64,000 bases of DNA from Calothrix sp. FI2-JRJ7. Its GTDB lineage: Bacteria > Cyanobacteriota > Cyanobacteriia > Cyanobacteriales > Nostocaceae. The notes beneath the pieces are model-generated. The model was not told the origin of the DNA and searched no databases. It saw only the letters and a program-made list of their open reading frames with translations. The position numbers and the translations under genes were made by a program. Positions 57,801-64,000 of this stretch are shown in pieces. Where the stretch lies: NCBI GenBank assembly GCA_019359675.1, contig JAHHGX010000014.1, forward strand, positions 1-64,000. Reading direction: 5' to 3'. Numbering within the stretch: position 1 is the stretch's first letter; each line of letters opens with the position of its first letter.

Positions 57801-58291
57801 TTTACCGCGCGGTCGAAGCAACTAGCGTAACTCCCTTTTCCTCTCGCGCCATAGATAGGGGTATTGCGGCGATAACTGTTGCCCTAGCTCGTCTCGGACA
57901 TCCAAAAATGACGGCGCCATTAGGGGCAATAGAAATATTACAACATCGCCAAGAACTGGAATTTGTAGTTGATGCAATTGCCAAACGCGCAGAAATGCAC
58001 GATGACCAAGATGAGAAAACAACCGAAGAATTACGCCAAAAAGTTAGAAACAAAGTTATAGATTTACTTGACCTGTGGCAAGGCATCGCTAACGATAAAC
58101 CTGCGCTGCAATACCAACGCGAAGTCGGACTGGCGCCTCCATTAATATTTGACCCCCTCGACCCAGAATTGCACGACCAACCACTAGAAGTACAACAAAA
58201 ACTTAAAGCCCAACGCAGCTTACGCGACGTCGAACCAACAGTAAACCTATGGGTAATAAACCCCAACGGACACGAAGTAGAACCAGAGTAA
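54896..58291 (+). CDS. drmA: DISARM helicase DrmA
   Basis: The 1131-aa protein is the DISARM core helicase. Walker A is LLFFPTGGGKTEAYLGLAAF near residue 440, the Walker B-like motif is LIIQDELHLISGPLG near 676, and the C-terminal motif is LATNMISVGLDITRLGLMVV then EYIQATSRVGRDENK near 900-940. A zinc cluster (CPWCDTKF, then YCSNRRCNFSG) is inserted near 560-600. It pairs with DrmB. A possible coupling is the 81-bp spacing to drmB. Confidence 0.93.
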   Translation: MTKTPAEVRQHLIEALQLDLVGPTPDDVDYIEEIIDQAPSKWYLTGFLVPYGASFEQRADETADEELDELGRVGGGDDEGTPEKTFAKKAFFPSSMGLSLLVNENTSHLNATIAWGDYSPCKENLDEETQEKQTMSGCWKRIPHQVDLIIPLRDNNIQNSTISIPDSNGLQLVVSTRPVTSGELVPVGTFSVSVFLVNNRQPTNDKERDITYTFQTSLVINTPESLVPRPNLRGRDNNDWDESVADLQYRNDYEYAVGHNVSAVAITNPDGSCNHVHTAWIPTADVEKVIATEEEFKDVELGMEEIAKAPTSLVLQNMLISIVDAYGDWIEQQRAKFPKEPKRLNMASELLQRATLAKNRIKQGIQALQDPQIFEAFQIGNRVIATYIRQRATHGTDNTPESVDAPKWRPFQLAFILMNLVGVADPEDDDRELVDLLFFPTGGGKTEAYLGLAAFTLVLRRLHNPDIKSAGLSVLMRYTLRLLTLDQLGRAATMICALELERQKNPGKLGTWPFEIGLWVGQAATPNRMGKKDDGDDNSARKRTLDFQKNDRNPSPIPLEKCPWCDTKFKPNSFQLLPNTEQPTNLHVYCSNRRCNFSGSKNKNLPIVAVDEPIYRRLPCFIIATVDKFASLPWVGETGALFGKVDRFDKDGFYGPTQPGRGKPLGGHLPPPDLIIQDELHLISGPLGTMVGLYETAIDALCSREINGKVTRPKIIASTATVRRASKQIQALFGRSDVDIFPPPGPDRRDSFFAKTVSASEKNARTYVGIAAQGRSLKVVLLRTYLVLLGAAQKHWLAAGGKKNLKNPADPYMALLGYFNSLRELGGSRRIVEDEVNSRLNSYSKRKRVDETTSLFADRKIDDEPEELTSRVSTSSVADTKRRMEITFDKSDKVDVVLATNMISVGLDITRLGLMVVLGQPKTAAEYIQATSRVGRDENKPGLVITLLNVHRPRDRSHYERFFAWHSSFYRAVEATSVTPFSSRAIDRGIAAITVALARLGHPKMTAPLGAIEILQHRQELEFVVDAIAKRAEMHDDQDEKTTEELRQKVRNKVIDLLDLWQGIANDKPALQYQREVGLAPPLIFDPLDPELHDQPLEVQQKLKAQRSLRDVEPTVNLWVINPNGHEVEPE

Positions 58292-58372
58292 GGGCGGGTT
58301 AACCAACAACCCAAAACAAAACCAAAAATGTCATAAACCTACCCTTCCCAACCAACCCACATAAAAAACCTA

Positions 58373-60235
58373 ATGAGTAAATCTAACAAAAAACAACCCC
58401 CAGCAGGACAAGTCCGCCAAAGCCAAATCCTTTCCACCTTCGGTCCCGGCTCAATGGTAGACCTACCCGAACATTCCGTACTAATTGCAGGTCTAAGCCA
58501 ATGGCGTGGCGATAAAAAACGCATTCACGAAGAACGTTTAGAAGCAAGAATTGCAGAAATTCTGGAAGTAAAAGATATAACTTTATACGCCCCACCCGTA
58601 GATGAAAAAGACCCGAAAGCAACCCGCACGGGAATAAATGCTAAGACTTTTCCCACATGGTTTTTAGCCCAAGTCGAAGAAACCTGGAATGATGCCAAAA
58701 CTAAAAAAACCTACCGTACCCGTCCTTTATTACCTTGGGGAAGTTTAGTAGGTGGCAAATATCTCAACTCCGAAAAAAAGAAAGTACCAGTTGTACCCGT
58801 GCGCTTCGTTCAAGCTTGTGTGAGAGGACATATCAGCGATATTGATTGGTATACCTTTGTCCATCAAGACCTTCAAAGCAAATGTCGGGGTCAACTATGG
58901 TTAGATGAAGGTGGTTCAGGTAACGACTTTGCAGAAATATACGTTCGTTGCGAAGCATGTTTTGCTCGTCGTCCCCTTGCTGATGCCACAGTTCCCAACG
59001 CAAAAGTATTAGGACCTTGCCAAGGACATCGACCTTGGATAGGTACATTTGCAAAAGAACCTACTTGCATCCGCGAAAAAACAGGTAAACCTGAATATAA
59101 CCGTTTATTAGTTCGTTCTGCTAGCAACGCCTATTTTTCCCAACTTCTCAGCGTTATTTCACTCCCCGACTCAGACGCCGCTTTGCGTGACTCCGTAAAT
59201 TTAGTCTACGAAGATTTTCTGAAATATGCCGAGGATGCTAACGATGTCAGAAAAGAACGTAAAAAAAGTAAGGTGGCCTCAGCTATAGCAGGATTTAGCG
59301 ATGAAGTTATTTGGCAAGAAATTCAACGCCGACAAAGCGGAGAAGGTAGTCAGTACAAAAATATAAAATCAGTCGAAATTGATACATTACTTTCAAGCCC
59401 AACCGAAGTTGGAGAAGATGTATCCGAAGGCGATTTTTACGCCAGAGCCAGAGATTTAGCCAGTTTAAAACCTGCATTTGCCGAGCGTATCGAACGTATA
59501 GTTTTAGTCCATCGCCTTCGAGAAGTTATTGCCCAAGTCGGTTTTACCCGCTTTGAAGCCGAAATGCCCGACATTGATGGTGAACTTGATATCAGTGTGC
59601 GACGCGCGGCATTAGATGTAGATACAAATTGGGTTCCTGCGGTAGAAAATCGAGGTGAAGGAGTATTTATTGCTTTTCGTAAAGGCGCCATTGAAGATTG
59701 GTTAAAGCGAGAAGGAGTTAAAAAGCGGGGAAGAGAATTATCAAGAGGTTTTGATATTTGGTGCGCTCGTAAAGGTATCGACCAAGAAGCAAATAAAGTT
59801 AAATTTCCAGGACTACCCTATATTATGCTGCATTCTTTATCACACTTATTAATTACAGCAGTATCTCTCGAATGCGGTTATGCTGCTAGTTCTATTCGCG
59901 AACGTATCTATGCAGGCGAAGCAGGTTATGGAATACTTTTATACACTGGTTCTGCTGGTTCGGAGGGTACATTAGGCGGGTTAGTAGAAGTTGGAAAAAG
60001 AATTGAGTACCACTTAGAAGCAGCCCTCGAACAAGGAAAATTGTGTTCTAATGACCCAGTTTGCGCTCAACACAAAGCAGATAACGAGGAAGAAGAAAGA
60101 TTTTTACACGGTTCAGCTTGTCATGGGTGCTTATTAATCGCCGAAACTTCGTGTGAACGTCGCAACGAATTTTTGGATAGAGCTTTAGTAGTATCTACTG
60201 TTGAAGCGTTGGGAGCAGAGTTTTTTTATGAGTGA
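58373..60235 (+). CDS. drmB: DISARM DUF1998 protein DrmB
   Basis: The 620-aa protein opens QVRQSQILSTFGPGSMVDLP, the characteristic DrmB start. Its C-terminal DUF1998 region has PYIMLHSLSHLLITAVSLEC, GEAGYGILLYTGSAGSEGTL, and a cysteine cluster HGSACHGCLLIAETSCERRN. DrmA and DrmB form the DISARM core complex that loads on phage DNA. It overlaps drmC by 8 bp. Confidence 0.93.
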   Translation: MSKSNKKQPPAGQVRQSQILSTFGPGSMVDLPEHSVLIAGLSQWRGDKKRIHEERLEARIAEILEVKDITLYAPPVDEKDPKATRTGINAKTFPTWFLAQVEETWNDAKTKKTYRTRPLLPWGSLVGGKYLNSEKKKVPVVPVRFVQACVRGHISDIDWYTFVHQDLQSKCRGQLWLDEGGSGNDFAEIYVRCEACFARRPLADATVPNAKVLGPCQGHRPWIGTFAKEPTCIREKTGKPEYNRLLVRSASNAYFSQLLSVISLPDSDAALRDSVNLVYEDFLKYAEDANDVRKERKKSKVASAIAGFSDEVIWQEIQRRQSGEGSQYKNIKSVEIDTLLSSPTEVGEDVSEGDFYARARDLASLKPAFAERIERIVLVHRLREVIAQVGFTRFEAEMPDIDGELDISVRRAALDVDTNWVPAVENRGEGVFIAFRKGAIEDWLKREGVKKRGRELSRGFDIWCARKGIDQEANKVKFPGLPYIMLHSLSHLLITAVSLECGYAASSIRERIYAGEAGYGILLYTGSAGSEGTLGGLVEVGKRIEYHLEAALEQGKLCSNDPVCAQHKADNEEEERFLHGSACHGCLLIAETSCERRNEFLDRALVVSTVEALGAEFFYE

Positions 60236-61034
60236 CTATAATGGCTTTTTAAAACTGAGCCGTCCGAATTTGAACAAATTGGCGAAAGCACTCTCAAACG
60301 GAAGACTTTCCCCACCCTTTGCGATATCGGCTATTTTAAATTACGTACCAGCAAACTTAAGCCAAGAAGTCGCATCCGAACTAAATTATTTAGCCATCAA
60401 AGGTGTAGATTGTGAATACATAGCCTACACCTTGCGTTTGCTAGCAGAAGAAAAAACTAATTCCCAGCAAATAAGAGACCGCATTAATTTAGTTTGGACA
60501 GGCCCCGAAGTCGCTGGCTCACAAAGCCGAGATACTAGCGTAGTTGCGCGCGAACTTTTCAGTGGTGCCTCTAAAAGCGTTCTTATATCCAGTTTCGCCA
60601 TAGATAAAGGAGAGAAAGCACGAAAATTGTTCCAAGTACTGGCTGAAAAAATGGACACCAACCCAGCACTTCACGTCCAAATGTTTCTAAATATCCAACG
60701 TCCACATACAAGCCTTGTAGCAGACAGCATTTTAGTAAAAGAATTTGCAGATAACTTTCGCCAATATATTTGGATGGGAAAAAGGTTACCACTTGTATAT
60801 TACGATACCCGTTCTTTAGCAATAGATACAAAACAAAAATCATGCCTGCACGCTAAATGTATTATTGTCGATGAAGAGCAAGTATTAATAACATCTGCCA
60901 ATTTTACAGAAGCAGCCCACGAAAGAAACATTGAAGCAGGTGTGCTGCTAAACGATACAGCCATAGCCCAAGCATTGCGGTCGCAGTTTGATTCTTTGGT
61001 TTTTCAAAAAATTCTGCGTCCTGTATGGACATGA
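60228..61034 (+). CDS. drmC: DISARM phospholipase D-like nuclease DrmC
   Basis: The 268-aa protein has one PLD-type site: HAKCIIVDEEQVLITSANF near residue 213, matching HxK-x4-D and SxN. The N-terminal 90 residues are helical. PLD-family DrmC is the fifth DISARM gene and a predicted nuclease. The ATG at 60228 overlaps drmB (ATGAGTGA), giving the start MSDYNGF; an in-frame ATG at 60201 is inside drmB. This is the last gene of the operon. Confidence 0.9.
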   Translation: MSDYNGFLKLSRPNLNKLAKALSNGRLSPPFAISAILNYVPANLSQEVASELNYLAIKGVDCEYIAYTLRLLAEEKTNSQQIRDRINLVWTGPEVAGSQSRDTSVVARELFSGASKSVLISSFAIDKGEKARKLFQVLAEKMDTNPALHVQMFLNIQRPHTSLVADSILVKEFADNFRQYIWMGKRLPLVYYDTRSLAIDTKQKSCLHAKCIIVDEEQVLITSANFTEAAHERNIEAGVLLNDTAIAQALRSQFDSLVFQKILRPVWT

Positions 61035-61086
61035 AAGTATTTTGACGGCTTTCAAACCCATTGAATATTAAATTCATCTGTACTAT

Positions 61087-61118
61087 TATAAAGTTGCATT
61101 TGTATAAAGTTGCATTTG
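61087..61118 (+). repeat. 16-bp tandem repeat after drmC
   Basis: TATAAAGTTGCATTTG occurs twice head to tail, 53 bp after drmC. Its AAAGTTGCA core resembles the transposon-end AAAGTTGTA sites but points the same way as those at 31.3 kb, so it does not make a matching opposite end. Confidence 0.7.
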
Positions 61119-61213
61119 TATTTACTAAGAGAACTCCACAGAATAATTGATCTTTAGTTCGGACTCACCGACCAACACTAACACTGCGTATGTGCTGTGG
61201 GACTCCTTGCTGG

Positions 61214-62275
61214 TCAAGTTGAAACTTCAACCTGTAAATAATCCCACCAACTTAAAATACTCACACCAGTATCTACGAACCATAACCCATCCGGCGCCTT
61301 TGATAAATCTCTAATCTCTCGCTTTGATACCGCGCGTTTCAATTGAACAAGCTGCTGATCACTTGGTTGAGGATGGACAACCCCTGGTTTACCCCAGTTA
61401 GAAAGTTTTAGCCCTTCCTTACAGGCTTTACAAAATACAGCTTCCGGACAATCTACCCTTGTCCAGGTACGTAACGCTTCTTTAAGATAAGCAATGGCAC
61501 CGGTTACATTACGCCAATGTTTTTTAATAGTAGCTTGAACTTGAGGATTAACTTTAAACGCTGGTGTACAGGGGATTTCCCGCAATTGGTTTGTTACATC
61601 CCTTAATTCTTCGGTTGTCATTTTTTCATGGCCATCTTTTCTTTTGTCATGTTCGTCGGCGCCGGAATAATTGCCCCAATCATGATTGTCATCGTTAGTC
61701 GCGACGTCTGTTGCTGGAGAGTATCCCCCTGGCGAGCTTCGCGCAGAATCTTGCTCAGGTTCATTAACCAAGTGAGGAATTTGGGGTTGCTTGATTTCGT
61801 GGCTATTTCCTTCTTCTTGAACTAACTTCTTATCTTCAGCAGCAGGGTGTTCCTGTGGAGTAAATTCTCTTGAGGAGAAGTCTTTGGTATCATCTGCTCG
61901 CGTTGGACAGTTCCAACTGTTGATTGTAGGCGCCTCGATGTGTTCATTTTGAATTAGTGCCTCTAAGGCATGATTATTCAGGGTATACCAATTAGCTTGA
62001 TAGTAGGTTTTGGCAGATAATCTACTGACTAGTATCAAGCCAAGCTTTTTAAGGTTGCCTATAACTCTTCTAACGGTACTGATAGACAGTTGTAGTTCCT
62101 GTGACCACTGCTCATAGGTTTTCCAGAACCACTTAACCCCATCAATTACTTTGCCTCCTTTTACATCCATCCAGTGATGTATTTGCTGTAAACAGATGGC
62201 TTCGTTCCGTCCAATTTTGGCTGCTAGTTCGGTCGAGTAAAGTAAATGCCTTCCCGATAGTAAAAGTTTACTCAT
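61214..62275 (-). CDS. winged-helix replication-type protein of plasmid/phage origin
   Basis: The 353-aa protein starts with a winged-helix domain: LAAKIGRNEAICLQQIHHWM, then KWFWKTYEQWSQELQLS, then STVRRVIGNLKKLGLILVSR. This pattern is common in phage and plasmid replication-initiation or replisome-organiser proteins. A hydrophilic linker (about 115-220) precedes a conserved C-terminal part (WFVDTGVSILSWWDYLQVEV). The exact role is inferred. It is downstream of another DNA-binding gene on the same strand (95 bp gap). Confidence 0.7.
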   Translation of the reverse strand: MSKLLLSGRHLLYSTELAAKIGRNEAICLQQIHHWMDVKGGKVIDGVKWFWKTYEQWSQELQLSISTVRRVIGNLKKLGLILVSRLSAKTYYQANWYTLNNHALEALIQNEHIEAPTINSWNCPTRADDTKDFSSREFTPQEHPAAEDKKLVQEEGNSHEIKQPQIPHLVNEPEQDSARSSPGGYSPATDVATNDDNHDWGNYSGADEHDKRKDGHEKMTTEELRDVTNQLREIPCTPAFKVNPQVQATIKKHWRNVTGAIAYLKEALRTWTRVDCPEAVFCKACKEGLKLSNWGKPGVVHPQPSDQQLVQLKRAVSKREIRDLSKAPDGLWFVDTGVSILSWWDYLQVEVST

Positions 62276-62370
62276 ATTTCTAACTCGTAAAAAAAATGAT
62301 TGGTTAACCTCGCTGCTGTTTGAATGTTTGTAGCAACGAGGTTTTGGTTATCGGGGGTGCCGATAGTAAG

Positions 62371-63186
62371 TTATGTATCGGAATCCCAAAACTGCTTTAA
62401 TATCTGCTGTTTGGCGGCTTTCAACTGTTGTTTCTCAAGCTCCGACACTTCCCCAATTGCTGCTTGTATCTCCTGATTTGCACGTATTTTTAGTTGAGAC
62501 GAGGTAACAACTTTTTCCACAACTTGCTCACTTACACCTTGATCAGATGGACGGAAACGGCGGCGCCGATACAGGTAACGGAAGTGGCGTTTATCCTGTG
62601 GTGGTAAGTTTTTCCAGGCTTGTGGATTCCAATCAGGTGGTATTGTACTGTTAGACGTTGATGGCAGTAAGTTTTGAACTTGGGATTGAATTTGAGCAAT
62701 TGTTTGTTGTAATTTAGGGATTGACTCAATTAAATCCACCTGTTGTTGGGTTAAAGCACTTGTACCGTAAGGTGTATAACCAGTTTTTGACCAAATAAAT
62801 ATTCTCAGTCCAGCTTTGGCGACCATGCGGTAATTCTTTTGTGCAATTTGTTTCCCTTTATACTTCCGCGCATCAAGTGCGTAGTACTCTAAAACTGCGT
62901 GGCAAATATCGTCAATTATGAACAAACTCGAATCTTTTGTGTTCACGATAAGCCTATGTTCTTTGCCAGCAAAGGGTTTTAAGCTAACTGGAAGATTGTT
63001 GACGATGGCGTTAGAATCACGAACTCGATTTAAAAGTTCTGTAATTACATGCTGCTCTGTTCCACACAAAACTGATAAAGCTGTTACCGACATCCCACTT
63101 ACACCATCTTCGTGGCGAGTATAAAAGCTTGAATCTTCACGCGCGCTCGAAAGTTCGCGCTTTAATTCAGGTTCATCGCTGTTCAT
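62371..63186 (-). CDS. hypothetical DNA-binding/antirepressor-like protein
   Basis: The 271-aa protein is not firmly recognised. The N-terminal segment SVTALSVLCGTEQHVITELL looks like a helix-turn-helix and is followed by FAGKEHRLIVNTKDSSLFII, a pattern I know from hypothetical cyanobacterial plasmid and phage proteins. The middle KNYRMVAKAGLRIFIWSKTG and the Arg-rich RYLYRRRRFRP near residue 215 suggest nucleic acid contact. With the winged-helix gene downstream it forms a mobile-element module. Confidence 0.6.
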   Translation of the reverse strand: MNSDEPELKRELSSAREDSSFYTRHEDGVSGMSVTALSVLCGTEQHVITELLNRVRDSNAIVNNLPVSLKPFAGKEHRLIVNTKDSSLFIIDDICHAVLEYYALDARKYKGKQIAQKNYRMVAKAGLRIFIWSKTGYTPYGTSALTQQQVDLIESIPKLQQTIAQIQSQVQNLLPSTSNSTIPPDWNPQAWKNLPPQDKRHFRYLYRRRRFRPSDQGVSEQVVEKVVTSSQLKIRANQEIQAAIGEVSELEKQQLKAAKQQILKQFWDSDT

Positions 63187-63293
63187 ATGTAATTAATCGT
63201 TAGAAATGTTTACTTAAGTCAGGTTTTAAACCCAACCACTCGCTTCGTTCTTATTAAAGGCGCCTGTTGGTTGGGTATTAAATTAACGAGCGC

Positions 63294-63554
63294 TTATAGG
63301 AGCAGTCCACTTCGTGAAATAATTTCCTGTTGCGCTTCGGGTGCGGTATTAAAGCGCTTTTCACAACTGTAGAGTGATGGTTGTGCTACCCACTTACCTT
63401 CCAAGTCTTGGTAAAACGTACCTAGTAAGTTCCAACCTTTCCATAGGCGATACAAGGTGCCGAAGTCTGTGTCTTCTACACCGTCTATCTCGTACTCGTC
63501 TGAAACTCGAATTTCAGGCACGACGACTTGATGCTCAAGCACTATTTGAGTCAT
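63294..63554 (-). CDS. small conserved hypothetical protein
   Basis: The 86-aa protein reads IRVSDEYEIDGVEDTDFGTL followed by YRLWKGWNLLGTFY and GKWVAQPSLYS. This DTDFGTLYRLW pattern recurs in short cyanobacterial proteins of plasmids and mobile regions, function unknown. I start at ATG 63554 (MTQIVLEHQ) since a GTG at 63638 would add 28 poorly conserved residues. It precedes the two mobile-module genes on the same strand. Confidence 0.7.
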   Translation of the reverse strand: MTQIVLEHQVVVPEIRVSDEYEIDGVEDTDFGTLYRLWKGWNLLGTFYQDLEGKWVAQPSLYSCEKRFNTAPEAQQEIISRSGLLL

Positions 63555-63732
63555 AATTAAAGCCAAACTATGTTTGTGACGAGAGGCGCTTAGTTTTCCA
63601 GGCTGAGGCGCCTCTTGTTTCAACAATAGTAACTCCACTATAAACCTAAGTCAACTCTACGGTAGGTTGACAGTAAAGTTACCCTAAGTTTATCTTAGTG
63701 AAGATAAACTTCTGAAGTGGAGTTACAGATAT

Positions 63733-63897
63733 ATGACTTTGGTTACAAGTAAAAAGAAGGTTTCAACCTATTTGTCGGAAGATTTAAAAGAGGATGCGGA
63801 ACGTCTGGCAACTCTTGAAAAGCGTAGTTTAAGCAATTTAATTGAGGTATTACTACAAGATGCGGTAGATAAAGCAAAAAAAGAGGGTCGTTTTTGA
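63733..63897 (+). CDS. 54-residue ribbon-helix-helix protein
   Basis: The 54-aa protein has a CopG/Arc-type ribbon-helix-helix: strand KKVSTYLSEDL, helix KEDAERLATLEKR, turn-helix SLSNLIEVLLQDAVDKAKK. Such proteins regulate plasmid copy number, partition or toxin-antitoxin genes. It is divergent from the hypothetical gene at 63.3-63.6 kb. A TACTTGAGTATTTA-containing inverted repeat lies about 75 bp after it, possibly an operator for the next gene beyond the window. It was too short to be noticed by length cut-offs. Confidence 0.8.
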   Translation: MTLVTSKKKVSTYLSEDLKEDAERLATLEKRSLSNLIEVLLQDAVDKAKKEGRF

Positions 63898-64000
63898 TGG
63901 TTTTTAGCCCTGGCGCCCAGTATTAAGTGTAAAGGACTACATTTTATTGCCACGATAATTATAAATATCTAGTACTTGAGTATTTAGATAGTTATAAAAT

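Noticed and set aside
61087-61118. Tandem TATAAAGTTGCATTTG repeats after drmC as the distal CAST end
   Set aside because: The AAAGTTG core points the same way as the sites at 31.3 kb, whereas the two ends of a Tn7-like element must be inverted, and no terminal ACA with duplication follows.

Overview
The window reads as chromosome of a filamentous, probably heterocyst-forming, cyanobacterium. Evidence is psaC (photosystem I), an SbtA/SbtB bicarbonate pair, a CIRCE/K-box groESL operon, nitrate/bicarbonate-type ABC transport genes and many short palindromic intergenic repeats. The usual cyanobacterial palindrome GCGATCGC was not found by eye. Instead GGCGCC recurs about every 400 to 500 bp through the housekeeping part. 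No species can be named from this.

Layout. 0-2.3 kb: an intact YvbH-like PH-domain gene, a frameshifted remnant, a lone integrase SAM-like domain and a gene-poor stretch. 2.3-7.1 kb: groES-groEL with K-box and CIRCE, a GT4 glycosyltransferase, an SbtA-type bicarbonate transporter and its PII-like partner. 7.5-14.8 kb: three exported DUF11/outer-membrane proteins forming a cell-surface set. 15-20.2 kb: psaC, a histidine kinase remnant, a Tat-exported NrtA/CmpA-like binding protein with a permease but no ATPase, and a GH2 glycosidase. 20.2-22.9 kb: a decaying accessory patch holding a PrlF/YhaV-type toxin-antitoxin pair, an internally deleted DUF4365 gene and its frameshifted partner. 22.9-29 kb: a polyhydroxyalkanoate (PHA) locus (phaA, phaB, hydrolase, SDR, phasin-like protein and a PHA synthase that appears to be a natural PhaE-PhaC fusion). 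29.4 kb: glmS.

Directly after glmS lies a CRISPR-associated Tn7-like transposon of type I-B1. In order it has a transposon end with four TnsB-like sites, tnsA, tnsB, tnsC, tniQ, cas6, cas8, cas7, cas5, a 3-repeat/2-spacer array, a DUF262/HNH restriction-like gene, a small HTH gene flanked by TTGCCA...TGGCAA palindromes, and a long TnsD-type tniQ gene. There is no cas1, cas2 or cas3. The expected logic is that TniQ plus Cascade direct RNA-guided insertion while TnsD directs homing to the glmS end. TnsA has Gly at the position where the family has its catalytic Asp, so this copy may be defective or may insert by replicative cointegrate formation.

47.2-61.0 kb holds a complete class 1 DISARM anti-phage operon (drmD, drmMI, drmA, drmB, drmC). 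Whether it is cargo of the CAST or a neighbouring island is unresolved. The CAST core is nearly free of GGCGCC while DISARM carries it at host-like density, and weak inverted TnsB-like sites lie at 46.7-47.05 kb, so a distal end before DISARM is plausible. 61.2-64 kb carries plasmid/phage-like genes (a winged-helix replication-type protein, a hypothetical DNA-binding protein, a short conserved protein and a 54-aa ribbon-helix-helix protein), and the window stops inside this module.
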